A DNA stretch of 64,000 bases from Corynespora cassiicola (Eukaryota; Ascomycota; Dothideomycetes; Pleosporales; Corynesporascaceae): NCBI GenBank assembly GCA_022059125.1, contig JAEUWY010000020.1:2046001-2110000 (forward strand). The letters are read 5' to 3'. Numbering within the stretch: position 1 is the first letter of the stretch; every line of letters starts with the position of its first letter. The translations under genes were made by a program, and so were the position numbers. Shown in pieces: positions 21,870-33,900 of this stretch. The notes below the pieces were generated by a model, which was not told the DNA's origin, searched no databases, and saw only the letters and a program-made list of their open reading frames with translations.

Positions 21870-22841
21870 CTAATTCGATTTCTTAGCGGAGGTGGCAGCA
21901 ACATCCAGTCCTTCGATGATGTCAGAGCCGAAGACAACCGTCATGTATGCCGGAAAAATGACCCAGAGTCCGCTATTTCTCGTTAGCAAATGCATCTTAT
22001 GGCGCACAACAGATTCTAGGCTTTCACCCGGGAACTGGGTTGAAGACTCATTTTCGACGAGACTTGTCTTTGTTGGATACTTACTTCATCACCCCGTAAA
22101 AGAGAGCCAGCGTGACCCAGTCGTTATGCTGGGTGTTATGGAAACCGGAGAAGTATTCATTCATGTCTGTGGCTGAGTCAGATTGTTGATCCTCGTATCA
22201 ATCGAATGCGGCTTACAGTAAAGCACAGTCTTGCTGAGCGTCATTACTGCTGCCGCGAAGCCAATGACCAGCGCCTTATTTCCAGTTTTACCGTGCACCT
22301 TCCGGCCGCCGGAAAGAAACCCTTGGATACCCTCGCCGATCTGGAGGCCCTTTCCGCTCGTCGAAGGCACGCTATGATTGTAGATAATCATGAGATAAAG
22401 TCCGTAGAGAACAGCCTCGACAGCATTGAGAGCGCCCTGCGCGCCTCCAAAACCATCGTGGCTCTCCCACCCTGGCTTTCCGTACACGTGATCGATCTCA
22501 GCATAAATCTCGTAAGGCTTCCAAATGGGCCATTGGAGCCATCCTCCTTCCATTGTGTGTGGGCGAAGTAGAATGTACAGACTGTCCCAGATGACGAGCG
22601 GGAGACTGACAGTTATCCATGCGATGGTGATGTTCGATGCTGTGTGGGCCCATGGTTCCGAGGGAGAAGACCTGGACGATGCGATTGTGTTGGAGACTGC
22701 GCGCTTGGCTAGAGACTTGGACGGAGAGGTATTGAGGTCAGGGGAGCCCGGGGCGGGTGATGCGGTCGAGGTACGTGAGCGCTTGGTGGGAGACGGCTCG
22801 GGTGGAGGAAATTCAGACGGATGATGACGCGTAGAAACCAT
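21870..22841 (-). CDS. EXPERA-like ER membrane protein with KKxx tail
   Basis: Three exons: 22217-22841, 22085-22166 and 21870-21972 (introns of 50 and 112 bp) give 269 residues. After a 70-residue Ser/Pro/Arg-rich cytosolic leader come four hydrophobic segments: IAWITVSLPLVIWDSLYILL, a second around ALNAVEAVLYGLYLMII, a third around LVIGFAAAVMTLSKTVLY and a fourth around YGVMNGLWVIFPAYMTVVFG. The placed D, EIDHVYG, E and N-x2-W-x3-P residues resemble the EXPERA fold of emopamil-binding sterol isomerase, TMEM97 and TM6SF. The C-terminus KKSN is a dilysine ER-retrieval signal. The family is widespread and poorly studied in filamentous fungi; a lipid or sterol role is inferred. I start at the ATG at 22841 because the in-frame upstream stretch to 23018 reads like UTR. 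Confidence 0.75.
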
Positions 22842-23753
22842 TCTGATACGGATTTTGGTGTTCGAAAGCGCACAAAAGGGAGGTAGGGACAGAGGTACAC
22901 CGGCAAAACAGACCTTGGATGTTGTTATGATGAAGTCGCGACACTGGAGTCGTAACAGGTGGGGAGAGGTGTCCGGGTCGTCCTTTTGCCGCTGGTCTAA
23001 CCCAATAGAGAAGGACATTCAATCCTTCCGACCAATGGCGTCAGTGACGAAGATTCCCCGCATCGATGCTGATTGGCGTCACTGGCGTTCAAGATCGGGG
23101 CGCCCGGCTGCAAGGGACCACGGTTTGGGCGGGATGTTGCAAGGGAATGACTGAAGCACCGCATCTTGAATCACAATGCAGATACTGTTCGTCGTTTGCG
23201 ATTCTCGGCGAGGTCATCCGACGAAACAGTACTTTCTCCAAATGCAGTCTACAATCGCAGAACAGGCAACACAACGGACTTGTGTAATTAATTCTACGCA
23301 AATCAGTCTGTGTATCTTTCATACTAAAATTCACGTATTCGTCAATCGGATAAGACGAAGATGAGCGACATACGCGGTAAAATCCAATGCCGAATGAAAG
23401 GCGGAAGTAGTTTTCTTTGAAAGACACGCAACAAAAATCGAGCTGCAGAGTATTAATAGACTGACCTTGTTACCTCAATACTTTACATACTCTATCCAGC
23501 CATCCAACTAGAATGCGAACATAGCTCTGTGGCATCATGATGTCTTCCGTAAGCGCTGGCATTGGCACTGCTTTATGTCGTCAACACTGAGGGCGCACAA
23601 TGCGAAGAATGCGAGATAGCACGATAAGAGCTTGGTAATAAATCCACGCCCCCGCATTCGGGGTGATGTAAGACCCCTTCTTCAGTGAACTTGACAAGTT
23701 CTTACCTCGACTGAAAACCACAGTAATCTAACACACAAGATTCAGCAACCCAT
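22842..23753. other. Divergent promoter region
   Basis: About 0.9 kb between the EXPERA-like gene (left) and the GST gene (right), transcribed away from each other. No coding frame with motifs. Confidence 0.55.
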
Positions 23754-24611
23754 ATGGCGGACGAAATCATTTTGTATGATTTGGCATGCACCAAAAATAT
23801 TTGCTTCTCTCCTGTTGTGTGGCGTATTCGTCTCATGCTCAACTATAAGCAAATACCCTACAAAACCATCTTTCTCGAATTTCCAGATATCGAGCCTACT
23901 TTGAAAGAGCTGTGAGTCTTCAAGATCCTGTCGTTTGTTGTCCAACCCTCTCTATAGCTTTATTGGGAAAAGTCTTGATTGGGCACCGCGATTCTTTGAA
24001 GCCACCGTAAAATAGCCTTCTAAATTCACCTTATCAGTGACATTGTCCCCAACGAATCTACTACAGGTACCATGATCAAATACACAGTTCCCGCCATACA
24101 TCACCTGCCTACGAGCACGTACTTGATGGACTCGATACCCATCGCACAGTTCATCGAATCAACTTACCCTGACCCTCCGGTACCACTCGCGTCGGATATA
24201 GGAAATAGTATCACGGTTAGAGCACGAGGCGTTGTCGGCACGGCCTTCAGGAATTCAGTGATGCCGCGCGAACCGGATATCCTATCTCCACGGGCGCAGG
24301 AGTACTTTCGGCGGACACGTGAGGCCATGATCGGTCACCGGCTTGAGGATCTCTTGGATAAGCAAAAAGAAGATGAAGCCTGGAGTTCTATTGACGATGA
24401 TATACGTGCTGTGGGTGAGATGATGCAGACTCACAAGGCTGAGGGGCCTTTTGTTTTGGGCGCCCATCCCAGCCTTACCGATTTCTTCATTGCCGGAGTG
24501 CTACAGTCTGCGAGAACTGTAAGCGAAGAAGTTTTTGAGCGAATTATAATATATCCTGGCTTTAAGGAAGTCTTCGAGGCATGCCAGCCATATATGGAGA
24601 AGGATGATTGA
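23754..24611 (+). CDS. Glutathione S-transferase, etherase-like class
   Basis: Exons 23754-23911 and 24038-24611, with a 126-bp intron, give 243 residues. The N-terminal thioredoxin-like domain starts ADEIILYDLAC, with a CFSP segment near residue 18 whose Ser is the likely glutathione-activating position, and continues to KYTVPAIHHLP and the DSIPIAQFIESTYPDPPVPL segment typical of GST N-domains. The helical C-terminal domain follows (about 95-243). The pattern fits fungal GSTs related to bacterial beta-etherases (GTE class), linked to detoxification or cleavage of aromatic ethers. The intron is longer than most here; a second acceptor (TATAG near 23,957) would give an early stop, so the join at 24038 is preferred. 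Confidence 0.87.
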
Positions 24612-25193
24612 GCAGGCTGAATCGCAAGGTGGAGTTTCCTGGTATACTAGAAATATGAATTATGCGCACTCCGCGTTACATTACAAAAAAAACTATTACT
24701 TAGACGAAAGGGATGTGCGTCAGTTGTCATGTCATGGTGGATGAAATCAGGGGCCTTGTGAGATATCATTGCCAAGTATACCAAAATAGTGGATAATTTT
24801 GGCCAAGAAGAGCACTGGCCCAAAGAAGAAAAGCGTCACACTAGACGGCAGCCCACCTCTGCATGACTATCTAGGAACAGGCTAGCAATCAACACTGTCA
24901 TGACACTTGCATATCTCCTCTCCCTTTTTTGTGAACATGTAAGACCTAATTTAGGAGCAGGGGTGCCAGAGCGTCTTTTTCGCTTTTTCCTTTGATTTAT
25001 CGAGACAAGTGCCCAGCTTCAATCTTGCCTTACTCCTCCAATCATTCCTGAACAAGCCTCGCTGTCCACGACCGCACAACTTTCTTCCCCCGTTACGCGT
25101 TGATTGATGATTGTTTGAAGCTTTTTACCAAAGTAAGATGAATGCAATGAATTGGATCCTATGGCCACTTAAACCCTGCCAGCAAAGCCGGAG
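24612..25193. other. Intergenic spacer
   Basis: 580 bp, moderately AT-rich, with no recognisable gene. It includes the promoter of the regulator-like gene starting at 25194. Confidence 0.5.
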
Positions 25194-26862
25194 ATGCCCC
25201 AAAACTGGCGATTCATTATTACGGGGGAAAATGGGACCGCCAAGGATGAAAGAACAAAGAAGTTCATAAGAGAAAATGCTATGAGGTTCTATAGGAGGAA
25301 AGAGCGGCTAGTGAGAACGAAGAAATATCAGGCAAACCTGCCGAGGACATCCGTACTCGTTGCAGAACCCGCAGCTACCGCAACCCATGTCCAGAAAGAA
25401 GACTTGGCATCAAAGTCTGAGCTCTTGATTCGAGAGCATAACGTGACATCGTGGGAGCTAATCAAGGGGCCTGGGCTTGCGTTCGATCCATTTTCTTGCA
25501 CCAAACTGCCAGTCCATCACGATTCTCCCCGACTTTTTACGCACTGTACGTGGTCTGACTCTCTGCAAAACATAGTCAGGGTATATGCTAATCTGGAAAG
25601 TTATACGTCACATCGTTCCGCAATTTCAACCCCTGTTTACATCTCATGACCCAGCGCCCGTAAATGCGTTCTTTGTGCGCAATGTCTTACGAAGCACACC
25701 TTGTCTCTCAAGTATTTTGTTCCACGCAGGCATTCATTACGATACGTACAGGAATCGGTTATGGAGCACATCTACTCTCTACCATCGTGGTGAATTAATT
25801 CGGAATCTCAAAGAGAGACTCAACTCTCCTAATGAGAAATCAAGCGAACAGTCGTTATGTATGGTCGGATTTTTGGCGTCTACAGGAGTAGGTTACATTC
25901 TATTTCATTCCGAGCCCAGAGATTCGAAGAGAGATGCTGACGTAATTTAGAACATTACAGGCGATGTTACAGCCGACAGTGCTCACTGGGAAGCCCTTCA
26001 AACCATGATCAAGTTACGAGGAGGAATGAGCAAATTAGGGTGGAACGGCTCTCTTGGCATTCTCTTACAAATGTGAGTGCCTATACATTTTTCACATCAA
26101 CATACGAGCACTCCGCTCACTGGTAGATACAGCGGAGATCTGATTAGCGCCGCCATTTCAGGCTCCGCTCCTAGGCTCCCTGCTCCGGACATCACCCACA
26201 ATCCCTACCTGGCGGAGCTATCACCTAGCGCCTTGCGCCCCGCTCCGCAACTTACCGACACCTGCAACATCGCAGAGGAGATGTACACAGTGATAGGACT
26301 CGTATCGAGCCTCGTTGCTCTCCAAAGCAGACTTCTCGAAGACCCCGCCGTAAAACTCAGGGCCATACTCGCCTTCACCCAATTGAGCATTGCCATGGAA
26401 CATCGCGCTCTCAGCATTCCCAATATACCTTGCTCCCCGCTGCTCACTGCTGCGCACACAGCGCTCATCCTCTGCATATCCACCACCTTCCACACCTTCA
26501 CACCACAATCCGCCACCCTCACCAGCCTGCACTCCCGCCTCGCCATCACCCTCCAAGCCCTCCCCCTCCCACCTCTTTCCGCATCAAGAAACGATGCGAC
26601 TCAAGAGGGGAAGCGAGACACCGAGATGCTACTCTGGATCCTCTGGGTGGGCGGCTGCACGGCCATGCCGGCCCGCCTGGCGTCCTTCGCACGCCGCATT
26701 GGGGAACTGCTGCGCGAGCTACGGGTAAAGAGCTGGGAGGAACTGAGGGGTAGGTTGGCGGCATGGGTTTGGAGCCCGCGCATGGAAGGGCCGGCGTGTG
26801 AGCAGTTGTGGGCAGAGGTTGGGCGGGTGGCGGGCGCCAGGGCGCAACTTGTCGGTGTCTGA
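25194..26862 (+). CDS. Fungal-specific transcription-factor-domain protein lacking a zinc cluster
   Basis: Proposed exons 25194-25545, 25580-25887, 25951-26072 and 26127-26862 give about 505 residues. The beginning (WRFIITGENGTAKDERTKKF, then an Arg/Lys-rich helix) and segments such as GLAFDPF and HWEALQTMIKLRGGMSKLGW match the fungal-specific regulatory domain found after Zn2Cys6 clusters. No zinc cluster is encoded here or visible just upstream; many relatives in Pezizomycotina also start at this point. The first gap is only 34 nt (GTACGT...GTCAG), far below the usual minimum intron size, so it may instead mark a frameshift that breaks the gene. The other two introns (63 and 54 bp) are normal. 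A regulatory role is inferred from the family only. Confidence 0.65.
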
Positions 26863-27747
26863 GGCGGAAATGGCGGGGGGAGGAGATGCCGCACGCGAGA
26901 GTCCTAGCGCGGGTCGGGGTATGGGGGCGGGTCGGGGTGTGATGTGGAAGTTGGATAGCCGGGGGCCGCAAGCCGGGGTTTGGACTCGGCGTATGAAGGA
27001 ACCGGAGTTGTGGCTGACCCGTTTTTTTCTTATGCCCGTGTTCATAAACAATGCATATACTTTCTTCAATACTTGAAAACAATCGATGCTCTGTTTTTTC
27101 CCCTCTCTTACTACTCTCCAGCAGAAATTGGGGACACTCGCCAGGCGTCGAATTGCTGTTCTTGGGTGAGCGGCCTATGAATATCGGCTCGTATATGCAA
27201 AGCGGGTGAGAAGTGCGGGGGAACAAATACCGCGGATGTAAGTTCGGGACAAGAAAGCTTGGTCCGGGACAAGCTGGCTTGGAAGCCGGTATTTGGGGCG
27301 CGGTATTTGAACGTCGTTCCTTTGTACCGCCCTTCGGAAGCCGAGGCCGTAAATCGGTATATGAATTTCTGAGTCTCTATACACAGAGATTCTGAAGGTA
27401 CCTTGACTGGTTTAGTTTTCTGTAAACGAGCTATCTCTGGCTCTGGGGATGTTGTTCGTGATGATGTTTTCCGTTTAGAGTGACTCGAGAAAGGGGTTCA
27501 ACAAGTTCTAGTGGTAAATTATGCAGTCCCAGAACGAGTACAGAAAGTTTTGTCAACTGATTTGCACACAGGGGGTTTGGACGTTAGATTCAAAATCATT
27601 TCATTTAATCATAAACACTATAGATGCATCCGCGCATTCCTATCATGTCAATGCATGTGCGAATACCAGCGCGGAAACTTGACCAGCAACTTAGTGATTC
27701 TTCGGAGACATGAGACTAAAAGCGAGAATTTGCCAAAAATCGAAAGC
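26863..27747. other. Convergent 3' region
   Basis: 885 bp between convergent genes. It contains imperfect short direct repeats (GGGACAAG followed by AGCTTGG, near 27,245-27,285), but no gene. An antisense frame at 26,546-27,226 is Pro/Arg-rich noise. Confidence 0.5.
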
Positions 27748-29471
27748 TTAAGCCTTCTTCTCTGGAGATTCGTGAAGCTCGGTAACAGTAGGATCGGCGA
27801 GAACCTTGTCGGCTGCAGCTGCCAGCTTGTCTCGGTCGTCCTTCTCGGAGTCGAACACTGCAAGATCATCAGCATCCTGATAATTGGAACATGGCCGGCA
27901 GAAAAAAACTCACAGAAAGTCAGCTCTTCGAGGGTCTTGCCGTACGTCTCGGGGAAGACGAAATAGATGAAGACAACTTCGAAGCAAAGCCATACGACAT
28001 AAACGAGGAGGTATTTCCAATCAAGGTCTTCTAGACCAATGGGGTTAACGAACGAGCCTATTTATTTGTTAGCATAGGGCGACAAAGCAGAAAAAGCGTA
28101 ACAGATGCTTACCAAACATGACTGCAGACCTGCCGAAGAGTTGGAACCAAGAAAGACCCTTGGTGCGTACGTAGTAAGGGAAAATCTCCACCATGTACAC
28201 ATAGGTCAAGGCGTTATACGCAATGCAGTAGGCCGGGCTGTAGAGGAAAATGAAGACAAGAACTGCGTAGCCTGACGACTCGGATCCGGTGATACGGTTG
28301 CGGGCCTGTGCGATGGTCCAAGCAGTGTAGACACACACCAAACAAGAGGCGCAGAGAAGATACATCCTCCTTCGCGGGAAACGAGGCGTGATACTGGCCA
28401 TGATCAAGCTGACCAAGAAACCCCAAGCCTGAGTTCCGACATTGTAGCGCACTTGGGTGTGTGCATCCTCAATACCAATCTTCCTAAGGATGGGAACAAG
28501 GTATTGGGAAATGAGGTTGTTTCCAGAAAACTGTACGAAGAGTCCAACAGCGGCAGCAACCAAAGCTCGGTGGCGCATACCCTTGGTCTGGAAAAGCTCA
28601 GCCCATCCACGAGCTCGAGAGTCGTTTTCGATCTCTAGGGCCTTTCGAATCTCGGCAAGCTCTACGTGTGGAAGTTCTTGAGAAGCATCGCCCTCGGCAT
28701 GGTACTTGATGAGGATAGCAAGAGCCTCTTCGCTGCGGTCCTTGGAGACGAGCCAACGGGGACTCTCGGGAACGAAGAACGCAAAAACAACCTGAATCAG
28801 GGATGGCAAAGCCTGGAGAAGGGATGGAAGGCGCCAGCTCCAGTCGTTCGGAATAAGAAGAGTGCGGACAACGATGCCAGCACCAAGGACAGCGCCTACA
28901 CCGTAAAAAGCGTTGAACATGGAGCCGAGGAAAGCACGTTCCTTAGGGTGACCGAGTTCACCGAGAAGAGCAGCTCCTGCAATGATGGCATAAACGATAC
29001 CATGGCCAAGGAAAATTCGAGAGAAAACGAACATGGCCACTGGAATAAAAGGTTAGGCTTTCTTGTCTAGTAGCTTCAGTGGGAAAACTCACGGTTCCTC
29101 GAAAGGCCTTGCATGACAGCTCCGATGATCATGATGATGGAGCCGAAGATGATACTCCAGCGTCTCCCAGCATAATCCGAAACAATGGAAACAAAAGGAA
29201 TGGATGTGATAGCACCAAGATTGTAGCATGCGACCAACAAGCCCAGCTGCCCTCCTTTCGGGTGGTTGAAGTATTCTTGCCAGTAGTCGAGGGCCTGCAT
29301 TCCGTTCATCATCGAGGAATCGAATCCAGACGTCGACTCAATGAACAGACAAAAGGGAACGAGCAAGAGGTAGAGAGTCCGAAGGTTCGGCTTGTTCCAC
29401 CATCTTACGTGGTCATTGGCGACGAGGCGCTCAACGATACCCTCTTCAACTCCTACACCTTGGGGTGCCAT
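27748..29471 (-). CDS. MFS sugar transporter
   Basis: Exons 29093-29471, 28113-29039, 27914-28057 and 27748-27857 (introns of 53, 55 and 56 bp) give 519 residues with about 12 membrane segments. Sugar-porter signatures appear in order: GFDSSMMNGMQ in helix 1, DYAGRR between helices 2 and 3, PESPRWL after helix 6, and PETYGKTLEELTFLFD after helix 12. The tail ends in a charged KKA. The pattern is that of the lactose/hexose-type fungal permeases, importing mono- or disaccharides across the plasma membrane with protons; the substrate is not readable. The Zn2Cys6 regulator 1.5 kb upstream on the same strand and the CoA-transferase beyond it make co-regulation possible. Confidence 0.93.
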
Positions 29472-30987
29472 GATGTTCAAATCGGCCTGTTGACAAGAGT
29501 AGGACTTCCCTTCGGATTTGAGTCAGGCCTCACACTGGGGGCAAGGCTGATGTCGAAGTCGAGTGTAGACCAGTCCAAACGCCGGGAACCCGTCCGATGT
29601 AAATAGTTGCGGTGCGGAAGCGAGGCAACCACACCATCGGTTTCGCTCACGGCACACAATACCACCATACCGCATCTCCAGGATTGCCCAGGCTTGGCTT
29701 TGGGGGGTCGGTGGTTTTCCGGTAAAGTATCTTCTTGGATCGCCCAGTTTTTCCACAAATGTGAGGTGCATTTCCGAGGACACGAACGCTTCTAGACTTA
29801 ACCCACGAGCCGCTCTGGCCGTTGGATCTAGAAACAACCCTAGCCATGAGTGCAGGGGCAAAGATCTGCACGATTGAGTACAGAATGTGACACAAATCCT
29901 TATCGCTTACGCCTGGCAGCTGATCACCTCCATCTAATTAAGAAACTGGCCCCGAGTAAGAGACAGTGACTGAGAACCACAGAACTTGGGCTCGTCGACG
30001 ACAGAATCCCCCCCAGACTGTGCCACATCGTAAAACCAGGAATTGCGAAAACCCTTTCCATATCGAACTTGGAAATAGATAACCCGCTGCCCGAGCGATG
30101 AAGGTGGGGTCTAGCCAATTTAGCCGCGGGCCGCGTCTTATTAGGCAGTGATCTATCTGGGGAAACTCTCTTACCCCAGATTCAAGCAGCAGATCCATGC
30201 TGAGGACTGAACCTCACGGCATTATGCCCAATTATCGATAGGCGTACGCACAGCTACCAGGTTTGCGGAGGAAACGGTCCGTTCGAAGTGGCTCGCCTTG
30301 CAAGATCCCTCGCTAAGGATTGAAGGTGAGCAGCCGCGTGACTCGGCGTCTGCCGACTCTCTCGCCATCCGAGGTATGACGGGGTAATGATAGGATGACA
30401 CGTCTTGCCTGGATGTAGGTGGATTGTTGAGGTCAAAATCATTGCGTGATGTGAAGCTTACCTTGGAGGTTGGCGGGGCCGAAGCTTCAAGCTTTGGCGG
30501 TGGAGCTTGTGGCGAGTTGCGATCTAATCCCATTTAAGCATAGACCACGGGTGGGACAATGTTTGACATCTAGTCAACACATTGTCCCACCGTCAATCAT
30601 TACATTCTTATTACTGGTCGTATGCGGGATGCGGTGCGCAGGACCCGCCCTATGTTGCAGGGAAGTATAAATTGCTGGACCCTTGAGGACGAACCCATGT
30701 CGAGCTTGCATAGAGGGAATATCGTTTTGCGCGACACATGGAAGAGGCACACATAGCAAGACCGTATTGGAGGGCAGTCCTTCAGATGGATCCTGAGCCG
30801 ATTATATGCCCTGCAAGTACATCGTGCAATGTACAGGATGGTTTTCTAGTAACCGTGACCAAGATATTTCATTACACTGCATAAGTGTGAACCCCATATG
30901 CTCATTAAACCTTGCGGATGTGTATCCTTTTGCAATAAGCAATATCAATGGTACCAACAACGCCAACGGAAATACAAATTTTTGCGC
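29472..30987. other. Intergenic, transporter promoter, contains inverted repeat
   Basis: 1.5 kb between the transporter (promoter side) and the 3' end of the Zn2Cys6 regulator gene. Apart from the inverted repeat at 30,551-30,590 no gene or element is recognised. Confidence 0.55.
30551..30590. repeat. Near-perfect inverted repeat, 17/18-bp arms, 5-bp loop
   Basis: The left arm GTGGGACAATGTTTGAC (30,551-30,567) and the right arm GTCAACACATTGTCCCAC (30,573-30,590) are complementary except for one extra base; the loop is ATCTA. It lies about 1.08 kb upstream of the transporter start and 0.4 kb downstream of the regulator stop. It could be a dimeric regulator site, a terminator-like hairpin or a miniature transposon relic. 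Confidence 0.75.
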
Positions 30988-33900
30988 TTATCCCTCCCCT
31001 ACATCATTATTAATGACCCCAAACATAGGAACTGCACCATCGTTTACCCTGTTATTTGGGGCCCCTTCTCCCGGTAACCTGGGACTCCCTAGCGCCGGGG
31101 TGTTACTAGGCCAAGCCCATAGTGCGTCAAAATCGATTTGTTCATCTAAACCGCTCTCTTCCGAGTGTAGACTTGGCACCCTAGTTGCGTCAAGTGCTGA
31201 AAGGTCGAGCATGGCTGATAGCGAGGGCGGTTTGGATGGTGAACTCATCAAGAAATTTTCAGGGCCGGCGACAGGGACAGGCGAGTTCTGTATCGGAGAA
31301 AGGTGCACTGACATGTTCGGTGGCGGAGGTGGCTGAGACGGAGTCTGTGCGGGTGCCTGCTGGAAGGAGCTGACTGGTTCGTTCAAGGGTGCAGTCTGCA
31401 TTCCAGGGTATATATGTATGGGTACTTGGTGGAGTCGAGGTGTCACGTTCGCCTGTTCGGTGCCTGTAGTCCCGGGACCCTGGGCCTGGTTTGCCAATGG
31501 CACACCGTAGAGCTGGGACGAAATGCTGGGAAGATTCATGTTTTCCGCCTGGCTTTGTTTCCTCCGCATCCTCTGCTGCCCGACCACGTCGCGAAATGAG
31601 CTGAGTATGTATACCAGGCGGCTTGCTTGTTGGTCGCTTTCAGCACAATAGCCCATGATGGTGACAGCATTGAGAATACATATGTCAGCAGCTTCTACCC
31701 GATATAGGCCAGCAAACTCATTCGCCAAGATAACGAGTGCAGCTGCAAAGAGGAAGTAGATGACCGCAGGGTTTCGACGTGAAAGATATCCAGCGTCAAA
31801 CGCATTTTGTACGAGCAAGATAGTGTGTGTTGAGGCAATGACACAGGCCTCGCTGAATTTCTCCATACGCAAGTAAGGCCTTGGAGCTCGAGTCCCGGTT
31901 GTTGCTTGATTGGCCTGTCGTTGTGTCTCTGAGTTGAGAATGTATAAGAAGAAAGGCCGGGTAAGTAAAATGATCGAATGGCAGTAGAACAGGTTAACGT
32001 GTAAGATGGCGACCCCCTGGCTAGGTGAAGCACTGGCGGCCTGGCGCCAATGAAGAATTGTAGGTAATGCACGGGGCCATCTCTTGCATATGTCGGCAAT
32101 TTCCTGCGCTAGGCGGGTACTAATTTTGCGCCGCTGGTATACTCTTTTCAGAATGAGTCCAATGGCCGAACAGCTTCTCACGGCAGCTTCAAGAGCGCAG
32201 GATCCCGTCTCACTGAAGCTTGCATCATTGTTGCAATTTGGATTGAACGGGGTATCGGGCAACACATCGGCAGGACGGAGAATGTCGCCAGAGCAGTCGT
32301 CTTCGGATATTGATGTTGGCCGACCCAATGAACAAGAAAGGAGACGGTCAGCCACGAACAGCGAGCGCCACAAATTCCTCCGAGCGTTCTGCTCTTCCGC
32401 ACTGAATATAACCATTGTCTCTTCCCTGTGCAGGCCAAGGGCAATAGCGGATCGGACAGCCATACCGAGCTGAGCGAAGGCTGTATTGCGCTTGGATTTG
32501 GCAAGCATGTATACAGACATGAGTAGCAGTGCTTGTACAGACCAGAAGTCCTGGTCCTCCAATCCCGTCATGGGATCATTGAGGCTTTTGGCGTTTAGGT
32601 AAAACACTTCGGCACGGTCGAGGTGTTCACTACGCAACTTGTCAATGATCATGGCTTCAGAACTCCCTGAGATCGGCGTAGCCATCGTCAAACCAATGGC
32701 AAACACGAGGTTTAGGAGGCAAAGCCAAGAGGGTTCGGTAGAAAGAGGATCGCCATAGCATCGCTCAAGCTCTTCGAAGAATTTATCGCGGTCAAATATT
32801 TGGAGAAAACCGTGGGTGTTGACGAAAAAGGCATCAACAAGAACGCGAGCCGTTCTTTGATCGGGAAGTAAATGAGTGTGTCGAAAGCCTGAAGGTAGAG
32901 AGAATTGTCCTTCTACAATCCTATGCCGGCGTGGATCATTGGTAAATGGTGATGGACCAGCCACATTCTCGACCATCATTCGAAGTAACTGGAGGAAAGA
33001 CAAAGTCGCAGCATCTCCGACATAGACTATGGATTGTCAGCAGCCATTCCATAATAATGCATGTATCGGTGGGCGAGTCGGAAAGCAAGAAGGTGAAGTG
33101 GCCGTCTTCGTGACCAAGGCCCGTTGTCTTTCAAAAAGACAATACGAGCAAATGTTCAGCGACAATACTCCGATCATAAATGGCAGTACGTGGGACACCA
33201 TGGCCCGTTCCGTACGTGCCAAGACGGCCGTGAAATGCTTAAGCGATAGTCGGCTTGCGGCATGCACCTAGGTAACGTCCCGAAGCGCTGGGAATATATG
33301 GAGGTGGAGATGCACTAGGGAGCGTATGTGAATGCGAGAAGAAAGAAACCTACGCAGTCGCCCCGTGGGGTCTTGCAACATCCTAGTTTGCGTATAGACT
33401 ACGGCCTCCTCGTCTTGACCACTGACCGTGGTGCCACGTGACATGAGTGGTGGCTGTTCATCGGTGGGCTGGCCAGTTGCAAACTGCTGTAGAGATCGTG
33501 CTGCAGCCTCTAGAGTCGGTCTTTCATCGCCCTGCCTGAATTGATTCTCTCCATCTTTGAAAGCTGTCAAATCTGGTCTGGATTCCTGAGCGGCGAAGGC
33601 TGACCGTGGATTGGTCAACGGGGACGTCGTCTGGATAGGATGGGAAACGGGTGAGTGGTTATGATGCCCATAACTCGGTGTTTGGGAGTTTGAGGTATCA
33701 TTTATGCTTGGCGTCCCCTTATTCGTATCGTCGACGGCGCGCTTCTTTGTTGGCGGCCTGGTACTATCGGATGGCGAGGGCGCTTCCCGCTCGGCGTAGA
33801 TGCAAGTAAATTTCCGCTACAGGCGGTTAGACGAATCTTGGGCGATGCGAAGGGAAGTCGATTACCTTCTCGCACGTGTTGCAGGGACATAGGCCATTAC

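Noticed and set aside
26546..27226. 226-codon minus-strand frame
   Set aside because: Antisense to the last exon of the regulator-like gene, Pro/Ser/Arg-rich, with no domain.
27245..27285. Imperfect GGGACAAG/AGCTTGG direct repeats
   Set aside because: Short and imperfect; nothing supports an element boundary.
30660..30675. AGTATAAATTG, TATA-like element on the plus strand
   Set aside because: No gene starts downstream on that strand; the next plus-strand sequence is antisense to the regulator gene.
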